Positions 14,222 through 25,726 of a stretch of 64,000 nucleotides of DNA are shown here, one piece after another. Source of the DNA: Nematostella vectensis (lineage: Eukaryota; Cnidaria; Anthozoa; Actiniaria; Edwardsiidae); the NCBI RefSeq assembly GCF_932526225.1, contig NC_064036.1, forward strand, positions 10,175,519-10,239,518, written 5' to 3'. The position numbers and the translations under genes were made by a program. Positions within the stretch are counted from its first letter, which is position 1; every line of letters starts with the position of its first letter. A model generated the notes under the pieces. That model was not told the origin of the DNA. It saw only the letters and a program-made list of their open reading frames with translations, and did no database searches.

Positions 14222-14640
14222 ACGTAACACGTGATCATTGGACTTATGCACCACGTGATCATCGTCTTATGTACCACGTGATCATTGGTTTATGCACCAC
14301 GTGATCATTGTTGTATGTACCACGTGATCATTGTTTTATGTACCACGTGACTATTGTTTTATGTACCACGTGATCATTGTTTTATGTGCCACGTGATCAT
14401 TGTTTTATGTCCGCGTGATCATTGTTTTATGTACCACGTGATCATTGTTTTATGTACCACGCGATCATTGTTTTATGTACCACGCGATCATTGTTTTATG
14501 TGCCACGTGATCATTGTTTTATGTCCGCGTGATCATTGTTTTATGTACCACGTGATCATTGTTTTATGTACCACGCGATCATTGTTTTATGTACCACGCG
14601 ATCATTGTTTTATGCATCACGTGATCAGCGTGGTAATTGT
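14222..14640. repeat. About 23-bp minisatellite rich in CACGTG
   Basis: About 18 head-to-tail units built from TACCACGTGATCATTG plus TTTTATG. Several units have degenerated to CACGCG, or shortened to CCGCGTG. Each good unit carries the palindromes CACGTG and TGATCA. It lies between the converging P4HA genes, 3' of both stop codons. The ORF through it is an artefact of the repeat. Confidence 0.93.
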
Positions 14641-14851
14641 GTTTTTTTGCACTGTTTCTTTTCACTTTTATGAAAACTTATAAAGCTAATTAGAAGAATA
14701 ATGCTTCTATTAGAGACGTGAAACACTATTGGTTCAACATTCTTCCAAAACAACGTTCAACCAATCAGAATTCACGGATACTCTGTATTAGGTCACGTTA
14801 CAGCCGTTTGGAAAGTGCAATAATCTAATGGTTCGTTTTGTTAGTATGCTA

Positions 14852-17800
14852 CTACTCTTCTATAGAAAGCCCGCAAGGTCTCCTGAACTCCTGACCGTGC
14901 TCGTGAATCCACTTGTTGCACACTAACAATAGGAAAGTAGAAAATATTGTTAAACCCTTCAAATGCACGGTCATTCTTTAAAATACAAAGAGCTAGTCCT
15001 CATTAGGAAGCGAGCGCAATTCATACGACAACCGGTCACACGCAAGCGCAACTCAAATGACAACCGTTCAGACGCAAGCGCAACTAAAATGAGAACCGTT
15101 CAGACGCAAGCGCAACTAAAATGAGAACCGGTCAAATGCAAGCACAACTCTAGTGAGAACCGGTCACACGCAAGCGCAACTCAAATGACAACCGGTCACA
15201 CGCAAGCGCAACTCAATTGACAACCGTTCACACGCAAGCGCAACTAAAATGAGAACCGGTCAAATGCAAGAACAACTCTAGTGAGAACCGGGCCAAACGC
15301 AGGTGCAACTCAAATGAAAACCGGTCACACCCAAGCGCAACTCAAATGACAACCGGTCACACGCAAGTACAACTAAAATGAGAACCGGTCAAATGCAAGC
15401 ACAACTCTAGTGAAAACCGGTCACATGCAAGCGCAACTAAAATGAGAACCGGTCACATGCAAGCACAACTACACTGAAAGCCCGTCAAACCGCAAGCACA
15501 ACAAAAATGAGAAACGGTCAAATACAAGCACAACTCTAGTGAGAACCTGTCAAACGCAGGCGCGCACGCCCCCTCCCCCCCCCCACCTGGCGGCCAAAAG
15601 TGAGTCATTTCTTATTAAGGAATCTTCAAATACTATGCTTTTCTATATGATACATATGACTGCGCACCCCCCTCCCTTAATCATGGGAAAGCGCGTGAAA
15701 CGTAAGCGCAAGAAAATCAAGTAGCTGCGTTCTTCAACGCTTGCGCTAGAATTTGTTTCTAATTATTGTCGTTAGCTGTTCTCTTACCCCATTTTGAGCC
15801 CACGATGATAGGACAAGCGGCGTGGCGGGTTCGTTCATCGCCTTTACCGTTTTTGTGTAAGTTGTACCAAAATGCTGCGTCTCCCTGGAAACAGCAACAA
15901 AACAATGTCGGAATGTCAAACTGAACTGGCTACAACGCAATCGATGCATGTTGTTCAATGAATGAATGGCAACAGCTCGAAACAGAATTATCACCAATAG
16001 CATCACTCGTAGCAGTATTTGTCACAGGAGTACCTTGGACGGCTTAACGATGGCTTCTGCATCTACAAATACAGTCGCCCCACCAGCTTCGACATCACTC
16101 ATCTGGAAGACGATAAAGATGGAATGTAAGGGACGTGGCGAAGGCTACGTGTTTTTCCGCCATGGGATCAAGTCTATTCTACATCTGAAAATCATCTGGC
16201 TGAATCAGTCTATATTCTGTCAGTTGTGGGTACTTAGTTTAATGTGCGTGGCATATTTTTATCAATCCCATTTTTCTTCTTTATTTGTTTCGTTTTTTTT
16301 ATTTTAATGTTTCGTTCCGTTCGGCACAATGAAATACACTTACATAGTAAAGCACAGTGGCAATTCTGTTTCCTATTCCAAGCTTCAAAATAGAGCTAAC
16401 AGCTTCCTAGGAATAGAAAGAATAATAATAATATGAATGTTTGTACAATTTGAAAGAAAAAGTTTTTAGTAAATAATCGTTGCTAGGCAACCATATATGT
16501 ACCGTTGCGTGATCAAAGTGAGGCTCGTAGTGTCCCGCGGCGCCGTAGTTAACAATCTGTCAAGAGAAACAGAGTGTAACCCGTGCTTGCAAAATATGAT
16601 TTTAGTCACTTATGTGGGCTACCTGTAGCGCCTCGGCAGAGCGGGGCGTGGTATCTAGTCCTGTGATGATTGACGTTCTGCGGTTTACGCGGTTCAGGAT
16701 CTTCTCCTCGTTGTCATCACGTGGGTCTTCCAGCCAGCCACTAGAACAATGTTGGAAAAGGGATTTATGATGATAGTCTTGGAAAAAAAAACCTCCTTGG
16801 GATTAGTGGAGGGGATGAGGGAGGGTGGATCTTGTCTGGATGGATGGAAGGCCTCCATTTCCCGCTTTCATTTCTTTTTTAATTCTTTTCGTTTCGTTTT
16901 TCTCCCGTTGGTAGTAGCCGCCTTAAGAGGAATATCAAAATTCTCGAGCAGATAGGCCAGGTATAAGATAGGATTACAAGTTAGATGAGGCTACACATGT
17001 AGTCAAATAAAGACTAACCTTTTGCTGATTCTATAGTCTGCGAATTCAAGCTCTCCAGTCTTCAAGTTTGTAACAGTAGCTCTTCTCAGCTGAAAAAAAT
17101 TCACTTGGTTCCCTTTACCTGGAACTCCAGGAACTAGCCAGGTTTTTTCAAGGGAACTTCATCTTTTATATCTTATAATCCTTATCTTCGTACATAGGGG
17201 TATGCGTGCACACCTCCCCCCCCCCTCCTGCCCTCCTTGGCAACCAAAAAAATGGGTAGGATCATCAAATACTACTGCGCAAGCTCCAATCCCCTTGCAG
17301 CAAATACTGATTACACGCCTGTCATGGTGTATTTAGCTAGGTTTGGTCTATTGATTCACGGTATAAAATCTTAGAGTACAGCGAACATTCTAAGTAGGCA
17401 TAATCTTTATAGGATGTGCCTTTGGAATTTTGATGCACTCTTTATACTAGTGTATGGTTCACTTGCTCATTATCTAGAGGTATTTTATCATTCTACGCGG
17501 ACGATCACTATAGAGTATATACCTTAGCAAGTGGCCTCTTCATCATAGTCGGTATACTAGTGTTGTATGCGATGCTCATTGTTCCTGATCTATAGAGTAT
17601 ATACCTTAGGCGTGGCCGTCCTCTTGATGTACTCGATCTCACTATCGTACATCACGTCCCGTAGCATCCAAATGGGAGGATCACTGTGTAGCTCCTCTAC
17701 CTTGAGTGGTCTGATGCGAAACATGGGGTGACGGGTGAAATCGTAGTAGCAGCGTAACTTGGCTGCTTCCTCATTGGACTGAAAAGAAGAGAATAACGCT

Positions 17801-20800
17801 AGATATTATCCAATAAAGATAAAAAAAACTTTGGCTAAAGTAAGATCACGAGACATGCGTTCCTAAAATGTCGACTCAACCAATTAACAAGAGCTCGTAC
17901 GCAAGGTCATGTGTTAGCAATTCCTAGAATATTGACTCACCCGGTATGAGATTCCTCGACACAAGCGCTCATACGCTTCCATGAAATGTTCGCGCGGTGG
18001 CGGTGGTTTCTTGAAAATATTTGGCTTCTTAGTGCTACCGTTAGCTTTAGCCTGATATTCTTGCAAGAAGAATTCTAGGTTTCTGGCTGCAAAATCGTTG
18101 TTGGGATCTAAAGCGTAGAAGAAATTTATTTGATAAGCTCTCCTATGAGCTCCTATTCCCACACGTATTAGCAAATACCAAAGAGCGCTTTATGCAATCT
18201 AATAAGCTGATTTTCTGACCGCTTTGTATAGGGTAACCAAAACAATAGAACGAAAATACTCTTAGGACCATATAATGGTAGCAGAGGGCGTTTGTTTGGG
18301 GTGACCGGTAAAATATACCGTGCCTTAGTGAACACTATTTTGGGACTTAAGACCTCAAGAGATATAATATATGTATCTAGTAATGAGTAACAGTTATCCT
18401 CAATAAAAAATACCATAGAAAAACTATGGTAAAGTGAAGGAAAATACGACTCAGTGTCTCATAATACAACATTAAGTCGTCATCTCCTTCACTTTACTAT
18501 CAAATCATTAATTACTTTCTATCAGGTTATGGGACCTGGTCCCGTCCCTTCTCATATTGAGTCAAACTTAATAAAACAACAACAACAATTAAAGAAATGA
18601 TATATATAGCAGCACTATAGCGGCAATAGCCTTACCTAACTGAAGAAGTTCGGAGGTATGAGCCAAAGCAAGGTCTTCGCGTTCAGTCTGAAACAAATAA
18701 TTTTTTTCACATTATTTTTTGTTTTCGAATGTTGGCTTCAATTTCTTCCGTGGTTTAGGGTGTGGCTTGTTGGGTACCTCTCCCTAATTGCTTTTTCAAA
18801 GTGTGATATATTGTGTTTGAGCTTGAAAAGCTACTTTTTATTTCCCCGAGAGTTTCGAGTTATCGGGAGTCAATTGTATCGAAAGAGCCACAGTCGGCAA
18901 CACCTTTGTTGTTGTTTCATTCCATACGGAAAGAAATCATATGAAGAAATCTTTAAAGAACTATCTAAAACATCTCTACAGCTTGCCAAAATCAGCCGAT
19001 GAAAATGGCTGCGTTCTCACTCTTGTCTTTTTTTAGAATGCGGACAAAAGGACGGCAGAAGAGCCTTTAACGCCATTAAATCCCATGACTTGTACTTACC
19101 ATGTACTCCGACCACGCGATGAACTCGAGTATATCCTGTTTCTGAAGACTGCCTCGGTACCTAAACGGAGGATCCAGCCTCCTCAGAGACTCCTCCATCC
19201 ACTGGCGCGCCTCCTCGTGCTTTTCCCAGCGGTGGTGAGCGTAGCCTATCTCAAAGCAGCTGTCCGCGCTCATGGGCGGCGTGGACGTTATGTCGGAGAG
19301 ATGACCGGACGCGATCCGTTTGGCGGTGATGTTATAGACGTCTTGTATGCGCTGAATGGCTTGGACGCATCCGAGCATATCCTTGGAAGTGGGGAAGTCA
19401 ACCTTGTGCAGTCTCAGCAGCGCCAGGAGATCTAGTAAAGGATGTGCGTAGGATGGTGACTCGGAGGGCGACTCAGTTGCTTGTTATGAGGGTCCGTATA
19501 GGACATGTGTACTTTTGTCACCCATCCTCCCCTCCCACAAAGACTAAATTGGTCCCCCTTTTTTCCCACGGACTCGTATTCGTAACGTTCCTATATGTCA
19601 GGCGCTCAGTTGCTTGTTATGAGCGTCTGTATAGGTCATGTGTACTTTTGTCACCCATCCTCCCCTCCCACAAAGACTAAATTGGTCACTGTGTTCCCCC
19701 ATCATTCCCACGGACTCGTAACGTCCCTATATGTTTCCTGCTAGCAGAGTCCTCTTTTCTCTGTATTTCGCTGGAACTCTTTTCTCTGTATTTCGAGGAA
19801 CTCCAGCCCAGCGAAATACAGAGAAAAGGGGCCTCTGCTAGCAGGCAACCCTATATTAGCGTCCGTATAGGTAATTTTGACAAACGTCCTTATATGTTAC
19901 GCGTCCCTACATGTAACGTTCCTATGTCAGGATATAACTGAAATGTTTAGAAAGCGACACAAAAAATAAGACATTTGAGATCATCACAAGGCCGTGAGGT
20001 CGATAGCAGCAATTTTAAAAATTAAAGGATTATTTTACTTGAAATAACTCTGAACAAACAGCTTAGGAAGTTAAGTTTTTACACAACAAGAGGCAGTCAG
20101 ATTAAAATTAGTGGTGATTAAAAGGATGCTGATGCTGATGACAAAGTATTAAATTCCGGTACGGGTCCTATAAAAAGTCTAGCTGTGTTTAGCACATGAA
20201 TGTCGATCACTTTTCTAGATATGACTTTCCTTGACCTTCCAAATTGCTGCGTCTTTCGTTGCCACTGCTGGCAATAACATGCGAGCAACAGGTATCGTTG
20301 AAAAAAGCACTCAATGAATTTTTAAAGAGAAATAATTTTGTTTCTAAGTCAGAAAGCGTGCAAGAACGCACGATCTATCGGAATTGAATTCTATCTTTTA
20401 TCAGAAAAAAGATCCAAACTTCAACTTCAATCCCCAAACATTGTATTTAACCTGATTACCTAGAACGACATTCAAAGTTCTGGTTATTTGATTGACCTAA
20501 ACCGCTAGATTTGTTGTTTTTATTATTCGAATGTAACACGTGGGAAGAAAGTTTTCATTCAATGGCCATTTTAAGGTCGATAAAACTCAGGAATTTAATA
20601 CGTTTGTGCACTTAGCCACTCAAGATAACCGTAACACGATACAGACCGCAGTAAACAATAATCAAAAAAGGTACTGGGATCTGCTAACCGTACCTTCTTG
20701 ATCGTCGTGTTTTTCAAGGTACTCTTCGACATCTTTCCAGTTTTTGATGAACCGTCTTATCAGCATGTACGCGTTCACCGGATGCCCCAGGAACTTCTCC

Positions 20801-21021
20801 ACGTCCCCGCGAATATTTTTAGTGTGCTGTTTGACCTCCTCCATCGTAATGCGAAGGTCTTCGCTAGCGCGCGGATTCAAGTTCAGATACTCGACCAATT
20901 TGCGCTGTAATGTTTTTTCGAGTCGGATTAACCCTCGCATGTGAGTAAGAGCGGTGAAAAGCTCTCCGCAAGCAAGAGTCGAGGCGCATACCAGTAGAAA
21001 TCCAACTATTACTGACCTCAT
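14852..21021 (-). CDS. P4HA: Prolyl 4-hydroxylase alpha subunit B (catalytic residues intact)
   Basis: Twelve coding exons on the minus strand: 21021-20694, 19431-19100, 18687-18636, 18107-17941, 17778-17605, 17089-17019, 16740-16623, 16556-16503, 16406-16344, 16102-16034, 15884-15788 and 14922-14852; 531 residues, all GT-AG, phases consistent. It has a signal peptide (MRSVIVGFLLVCASTLACG), P4Ha N-terminal domain, TPR-like peptide-binding domain and dioxygenase domain. The full catalytic set is visible: H427-F-D429 in GHYEPHFDHAT, His497 and Lys507 in RHAACPIIVGSKW. The last exon encodes CNKWIHEHGQEFRRPCGL and lies about 865 bp from exon 11 beyond a satellite, so it is easily missed. It is expected to hydroxylate collagen-like prolines in the ER as a tetramer with PDI. 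Five exon lengths (52, 71, 54, 69, 71) are identical to gene A, showing a duplicated pair. Confidence 0.95.
15008..15560. repeat. 32-bp satellite in last intron of P4HA-B
   Basis: About 17 tandem units of 32 bp, each with CGCAAGCGCAACT, then AAAATGA, then ACCGGTC or ACCGTTC. Variant classes (ATGCAAGCACAACTCTAGTGA against ACGCAAGCGCAACTCAAATGA) alternate, suggesting higher-order amplification. It separates coding exons 11 and 12 of the minus-strand prolyl hydroxylase. Confidence 0.93.
15555..15690. repeat. Dispersed repeat (copy 2 of 3, partial)
   Basis: Contains C-run, ggcggccaaaagtgagtc, TTCAAATACTATG and GACTGCGCACCCCCCTCCC blocks in the same order as 17205-17335. It lies in the last intron of P4HA-B beside the 32-bp satellite. 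Confidence 0.4.
17205..17335. repeat. Dispersed repeat (copy 3 of 3)
   Basis: A C-run, ttggcaaccaaaaaaatggg, ATCATCAAATACTACTGCGC, GCAAATACTGATTACACGCC and TGTC blocks match the 3' part of 6550-6705 and parts of 15555-15690. It lies in P4HA-B intron 5 (17090-17604). Confidence 0.45.
18428..18499. repeat. Short inverted-repeat element, P4HA-B intron
   Basis: The left GTAAAGTGAAGGAAAATACGAC and the right GTCGTCATCTCCTTCACTTTAC (split by about 28 bp) form an imperfect stem of about 22 bp. It resembles a tiny MITE or hairpin within P4HA-B intron 3 (18108-18635). Confidence 0.5.
19466..19735. repeat. 136-bp tandem duplication, P4HA-B intron 1
   Basis: Two copies starting at about 19468 and 19604 with CTCAGTTGCTTGTTATGAG, each followed by the same CATGTGTACTTTTGTCACCC and CCCACAAAGACTAAATTGGT blocks. 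No coding potential. It lies just upstream of coding exon 2. Confidence 0.85.
19736..19846. repeat. Long hairpin (foldback MITE-like), P4HA-B intron 1
   Basis: CTGCTAGCAGAG...CTTTTCTCTGTATTTCGCTGG is mirrored by CCAGCGAAATACAGAGAAAAG...CTCTGCTAGCAG. The outer arms (12 bp) and inner arms (about 20 bp) pair almost perfectly, and an extra direct copy of CTTTTCTCTGTATTTCG lies in the loop. Confidence 0.75.
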
Positions 21022-23081
21022 CGCTCCAATTTAAAACTCAGCGCTAAAACAGCCTGTTGCTTCGCTGTGAAGTCTTTTTTAGCCAAAGGACACGTGATAC
21101 CCTTAGCGGGTACCAGATACGTCACGTGACTTGGTGTGCGGCTAACAGGTGGTATGTTAATAGGGCCATTATCGCTAATTAGTAGTCTGGTATTAAAGCC
21201 TAATAAAATCATTTATGGGACGCAGATGAAGATGTTAGTTTAACAATAATAAAAGGTCGTTGAACTTGGTTTAGTGTTTTATCATAAGAGTTCTTGTGTT
21301 GAGTTGTGTTTTCCACGCCTGTCTTCGCGTAGATTATAATTTTTGTGTTGCGCTTGAAAATACGTTCTAAAGGGTCTACAATAGAGTTTCTGGGATGCGG
21401 AATAAAGCTTTTTTTGCTATTGGAATACCGATAATCGGGAAGAACTCAAGCGGAATTCAGGATAAAAATTTCGCATGAGATGCTGGCTAGTTTACAAAAT
21501 GGTATGGAGTTATTGCCGAGAAAGATGCAAGCGATTCCAAAAAATCGACAGTTTTCGAAAAATTTGCATGGTTTGAAATTGCGGTGCTATGGACAAAATC
21601 TATTTTTGGTTTTCGGTGAGGTGAGGGGCTAAGAAGGAAGGAAGGGGGGTTAGGGAGGATGTCGGAGGAGTATCGTGTAGTTCAGTGTTTTTTATGCATT
21701 GTGTAAATAATTAAATCGATAAAGTTAGATTTCGTGACGTTCAATTTTGAAACAAAAAGGTTTTCCCAAATAAATACCTTTAAAATTATTGCCATCTTCT
21801 TCGAATACATTAAGATTACTATCGATTATTGCATAGGAAGGTTGACATTTTTGCTCTCTGTTTTCTAACTTAGCTTGAAACATGTTTTTAGTATCATCCT
21901 CATTTAATCCTGAGAAAGTTTTTGTAAACGAGTAAAAAGAGAAAAAAAGTGAAAAAAACATACTACTGAGCTATAACACATTATATAGCTGCCAGTTTAT
22001 TGACAAATACCAAACAGTTTTACTATTGATCATGGCTGAAATATTCATTAGCGTTGGTTAGCCGCGTTAAAGAAAACGAGAGTGCAAATGGTGTGACGAT
22101 AGGAACTGAAAAACAAAATATATTTCCATGTCATGATGTCTTCCAACTTGTTCTTAACAGAACATGAGTAAAAGTTTTTGTTATTTAATACTTCTCCACG
22201 TATATGTCAACAGGTAAGCTATTGCATGGACAGCGTTATACCCAAAAAAGGCGCCAACTTATCAAATAAGCCAATCAGAACAAGGCATTCTCCAAACAAA
22301 TATATTAGAGATGTTTGGTCGCACGGTCTCAAAACAGCCTAATTCTCTCCCTGAGTCTATTCAAAGTCAAATGCATGCTTGAGAAAGGGCATCGTTTGGT
22401 AAACGAAGAAGCTCCCCAGCTTTGCCTCTTATCTTCGGTTCTCCATCTTGGCACATCGTTGCGAAAGTCTATTTGGATCTTTGGGGGACACTTACGATTG
22501 AAAGAGCTTCAGAGCCTTCAAGAAAAGCAAAAACCGAAGAACTGATAAACCATCAAATAGGAAAAAAGCAAGGAAAAAACAGATGTATGCGAGGACGCTT
22601 TGGCCGTACCATCTTTTAAGCTGAAAGATTTCAAGAAGAAAAATATTACAAAAGACCACAGACATTGCACCTAGGCAACACGATCGGTGTCACAGCAGAA
22701 GACTTCTTCACACAAAAAACTCATCCAGAAACACAGGGAAAGCGCCATTTTCACGGTCTGAGGCCATAAAAGTTTAACTAGATACAGTGATAGTAATAGT
22801 AAGTTGAGCGTGGGCGAACGATATTCCTTTTTGTTTATTAGCTACATTTCACTCAGCTTGGGGTAATTTTTTCCTGCTGGAAAAAATAGTAATTTATAGT
22901 CTTATATTTCTTAAGCTAAATAATAGCTACCTTCAGATTCAATTTAAGATTTTTTTTTAGACTAGTTGAAAACTTTAGTTTTAGTAGAGATACGGTATTG
23001 AACGTTTTTGTCATTTCTAATTTAAAATCTTGTTTATGCAAGCAGTTGAAAAAAAGTATTTAGATATTTTAAATTTTTATC
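21022..23081. other. Intergenic region, no gene recognised
   Basis: About 2 kb between the start of P4HA-B and the single-exon gene at 23082. Short ORFs are present (for example 22315-22545 and, on the minus strand, 21725-21961), but none has recognisable domains or splice support. It should contain the promoters of both flanking genes. Confidence 0.5.
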
Positions 23082-24161
23082 ATGGCAAGCAAAGGAAAAC
23101 CAGAAGTTTCTGAAGAAAAAGAAGAACTACCAAAATTTCATCAAAATTTCTTTACCGTTCCAAACGAACAAGAAGAAGACGCCATTCCAGAATTGAAGAC
23201 AACCATCCGTGATCCACAGAATCATTATATTGAAGTAGAATTCACTGAGAACTATAAACAATCTAAGAAAACAGGATCTTGCTGCGGTGGCGTACAAAAT
23301 GTTTCCCCTCCGCCATTCATAAAAGTTGACTTAAACAAAAACATCGACGTCGACCTTGCTGGTATCCTGCTAAAGACAAATGGCAAAGAACAAGGTTTTC
23401 TACATGCTAAAGAGGTTGACGATGTCAAATTCAAATCCTCAAAACCAAAAAAAGACGAATTGCCTCCCGCGTCACCTGTTGACAAAGATCTTCTTGAAGA
23501 CCCCGGGGTCAAACCACTAGCAAACGCTTGGTCCTTCGTGCAGGCCGACGCCAAAACAGACATCCCAACAACTTATCAAATTCCACGTCTCGCAGCTCAC
23601 GAGCTACCTGTGGTAGGGACCTTCGTACACCAACATGTCGTCCCAGGCTTCCCTTACCGCGTGCGACTGAATGGAACCAAGGAATTCCTCTTTGAGGGAA
23701 ACCCACTAGTCCTGCAAAGCGTCGGCCAAGGTTATGGCAAGAGGCTCAGCTTCGAAAGTGAGGACGTGTTGTACAATGAGAATTACTTCTGGTCTGATAG
23801 TAACCCAGAGGAGGGGTACGCGTTCTCGATATCTCTTTCCCTTGGCGGCCACAAATACAGCGTACTCGATCGACAGGGAAAGGCGCTTGGAAATGTGGAG
23901 ATTTTAAAGAATGGCGAAAAGCAAGTCGTTAAGAAAAAAAGATTTAATCCAGTCAGTGTGGAGCTTGAGACCAAAGTTAACTTGCGCACCAAGTTGTGGT
24001 TGAAAGATGCTGGAAAGGAAGCTAGGGATGTCAATCTACTTGGGGTTGCCATAGCGACAAAATATGCACGTCAGCCTTGCGCATGCGTGGAACGCATCGT
24101 CGATGTTGAGATCCCCGGATGTGGGGTTTGCTCTTTTGTGAAGGTATCACGGAAGATATAG
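23082..24161 (+). CDS. Uncharacterised single-exon protein, 359 aa
   Basis: An uninterrupted ORF of 359 residues starting at an ATG in an A+T-rich leader; G+C rises inside the ORF, supporting coding. I do not recognise the family. The N-terminal half (1-145) is Lys/Glu/Pro rich and probably disordered, with a short GSCCGG cluster. Residues about 175-345 are rich in alternating hydrophobic residues (VVPGFPYRVRLNG, GKRLSFESEDV, HKYSVLDRQGKALGNVEIL), suggesting an all-beta domain. The C-terminus has a cysteine cluster (CACVERIVDVEIPGCGVCSF). There is no signal peptide or transmembrane segment, so it is likely intracellular. The absence of introns contrasts with every other host gene here; it could be a retrogene or a lineage-specific gene. 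An upstream noncoding exon cannot be excluded. Confidence 0.75.
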   Translation: MASKGKPEVSEEKEELPKFHQNFFTVPNEQEEDAIPELKTTIRDPQNHYIEVEFTENYKQSKKTGSCCGGVQNVSPPPFIKVDLNKNIDVDLAGILLKTNGKEQGFLHAKEVDDVKFKSSKPKKDELPPASPVDKDLLEDPGVKPLANAWSFVQADAKTDIPTTYQIPRLAAHELPVVGTFVHQHVVPGFPYRVRLNGTKEFLFEGNPLVLQSVGQGYGKRLSFESEDVLYNENYFWSDSNPEEGYAFSISLSLGGHKYSVLDRQGKALGNVEILKNGEKQVVKKKRFNPVSVELETKVNLRTKLWLKDAGKEARDVNLLGVAIATKYARQPCACVERIVDVEIPGCGVCSFVKVSRKI

Positions 24162-25726
24162 TTCTACTTACCTGACTTGAGTAGCCTTTGGTAGCAGTGA
24201 AATTGACTTGAAAATATTGCGACAATTTCAATATTTCAATGAAACAAAACATGAAAAAAATATTATACTTTTTTTTGTAGAAAAAGGGACAGGGAAATGG
24301 CATTTTTTAGTGAGTGAGCATTTAAAAAGTGGATCGGGACCATTTTATATTCTTATAGTAATATGTACAGTGATATTTTTTGCGTAGAATTTTATTCTAT
24401 TATTCAAGTATAATTTATTATTATAATCGCCTTTGTTATTTTGTTTTTAAATAGTATTTTCAATATGAAAAAGTGTCATTAGGGTTGTTAGACAATTAAA
24501 ATTGATTAAAACATGAAGTGGATATATCTGAAGTAGGATCAATTTTATCATTATAATTTTGTAATGTCTTATTTCACGAATCCGCTATAGGACAGTTCTT
24601 AAATTTCATTCGCCAAAAAAGCTAGTTTTGAGTTTCCTGATACCAATGTTTATAAAATCTGATTTGTAGTCTGATTGCTGATTTTATCATCAGACTTGAC
24701 TTCCGCAGCCATCGTATGTTAGGTTAGCAGGACATGTTGTAAGCGTGTGCCCAGTCAATATGCTGGATATTCTTATCAATGACGGGTCCAGAGTTTTTTT
24801 TAAAAAGACGAAGATAGGAAAAAAGAGGGCCTAGCATAAGGTTTGGACTTTATACATCATATTTTACAAAACAAAGAGAGACGGCGTTGTACAATGTTTA
24901 CTCTAAAGGGGGGGGGGGGGGGGGTGGGTTAAATCCACCCCTCCCCCTTGATTAATAAAACGGCTATTATATAAAAACGATTCTAATTATGAAATGGTTT
25001 CTATGTAAAAGAACACCGCTATTCAAGAAAGACAATATCTAGACCCTTAAAGCCGATCATCAACGTTTATATATTCGTTATCTCGACCGTTTGATAAATC
25101 TGCATTAATTACGATAACAAAGCTTCCCATATCCTATCGATTAACCATGTTTTAATATCACACACAAGGACGTTACAGTTCACAAGAAGTAAAACAGTCT
25201 CACGAGAATAAAACAGCTTGGGCTATCATTTGTCCTTTTCTTTCGCTTGCTGCCATGGCAGCCAAAGTGCTTGTCGTGCACGTTGATTACAAAAGCTTCA
25301 CGCCTTTAATATGAACTATTTACATAAATTCAACCGAAAAGCAGTCAACCCCAAAACCAGAATACTTAGGTCATCTTCTGTGTTCACCTCACTTTAACCT
25401 CAGTTAGTAATCAATGAAAACCAAACTTCAAAACTTTTGAAGTTTGGGATGTTGAACCTATTAAAAGTTGTAATCTCGCCCGTCAATGTCTTCTGCAGTT
25501 ATTTGAATAATTTATAAATGAATCTATTAAAAAATTCCGCAAGTGCACCCATCACAACCAACCAACCGAGAAGACGTTTGCTTTTTCCGCAGACGAAAAT
25601 ATTTCGTCCTCTGTGTAACACCTTCGGCAGTTATGGAGCAAATGGAGCTTCCAAATAATAACTAAGGGCGTCCAGTTCATAGAATATATCTCCTTTGGAG
25701 GGAGATTAGATTAGTTAGCACTCAAA
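24162..25726. other. Intergenic region with poly-G tract
   Basis: No gene evident. A pure G run of about 17 bp at 24908-24924 is followed by CCACCCCTCCCCC, an interrupted G/C foldback typical of MITE ends here. The region then leads into the promoter of the M13 peptidase gene. Confidence 0.5.

Noticed and set aside
14354-14683. 109-aa repetitive ORF
   Set aside because: Produced by the 23-bp minisatellite; the repeat, not a protein, explains the open frame.
15690-15735. Alternative last exon of P4HA-B at 15732
   Set aside because: It would give a short tail without the conserved NKW...FRRPC motif, which is found instead at 14922-14852.
21725-21961. 78-aa minus-strand ORF with a hydrophobic start
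   Set aside because: Ser/Phe-rich from A+T-rich sequence; no homology, no flanking exons. Not strong enough to call.
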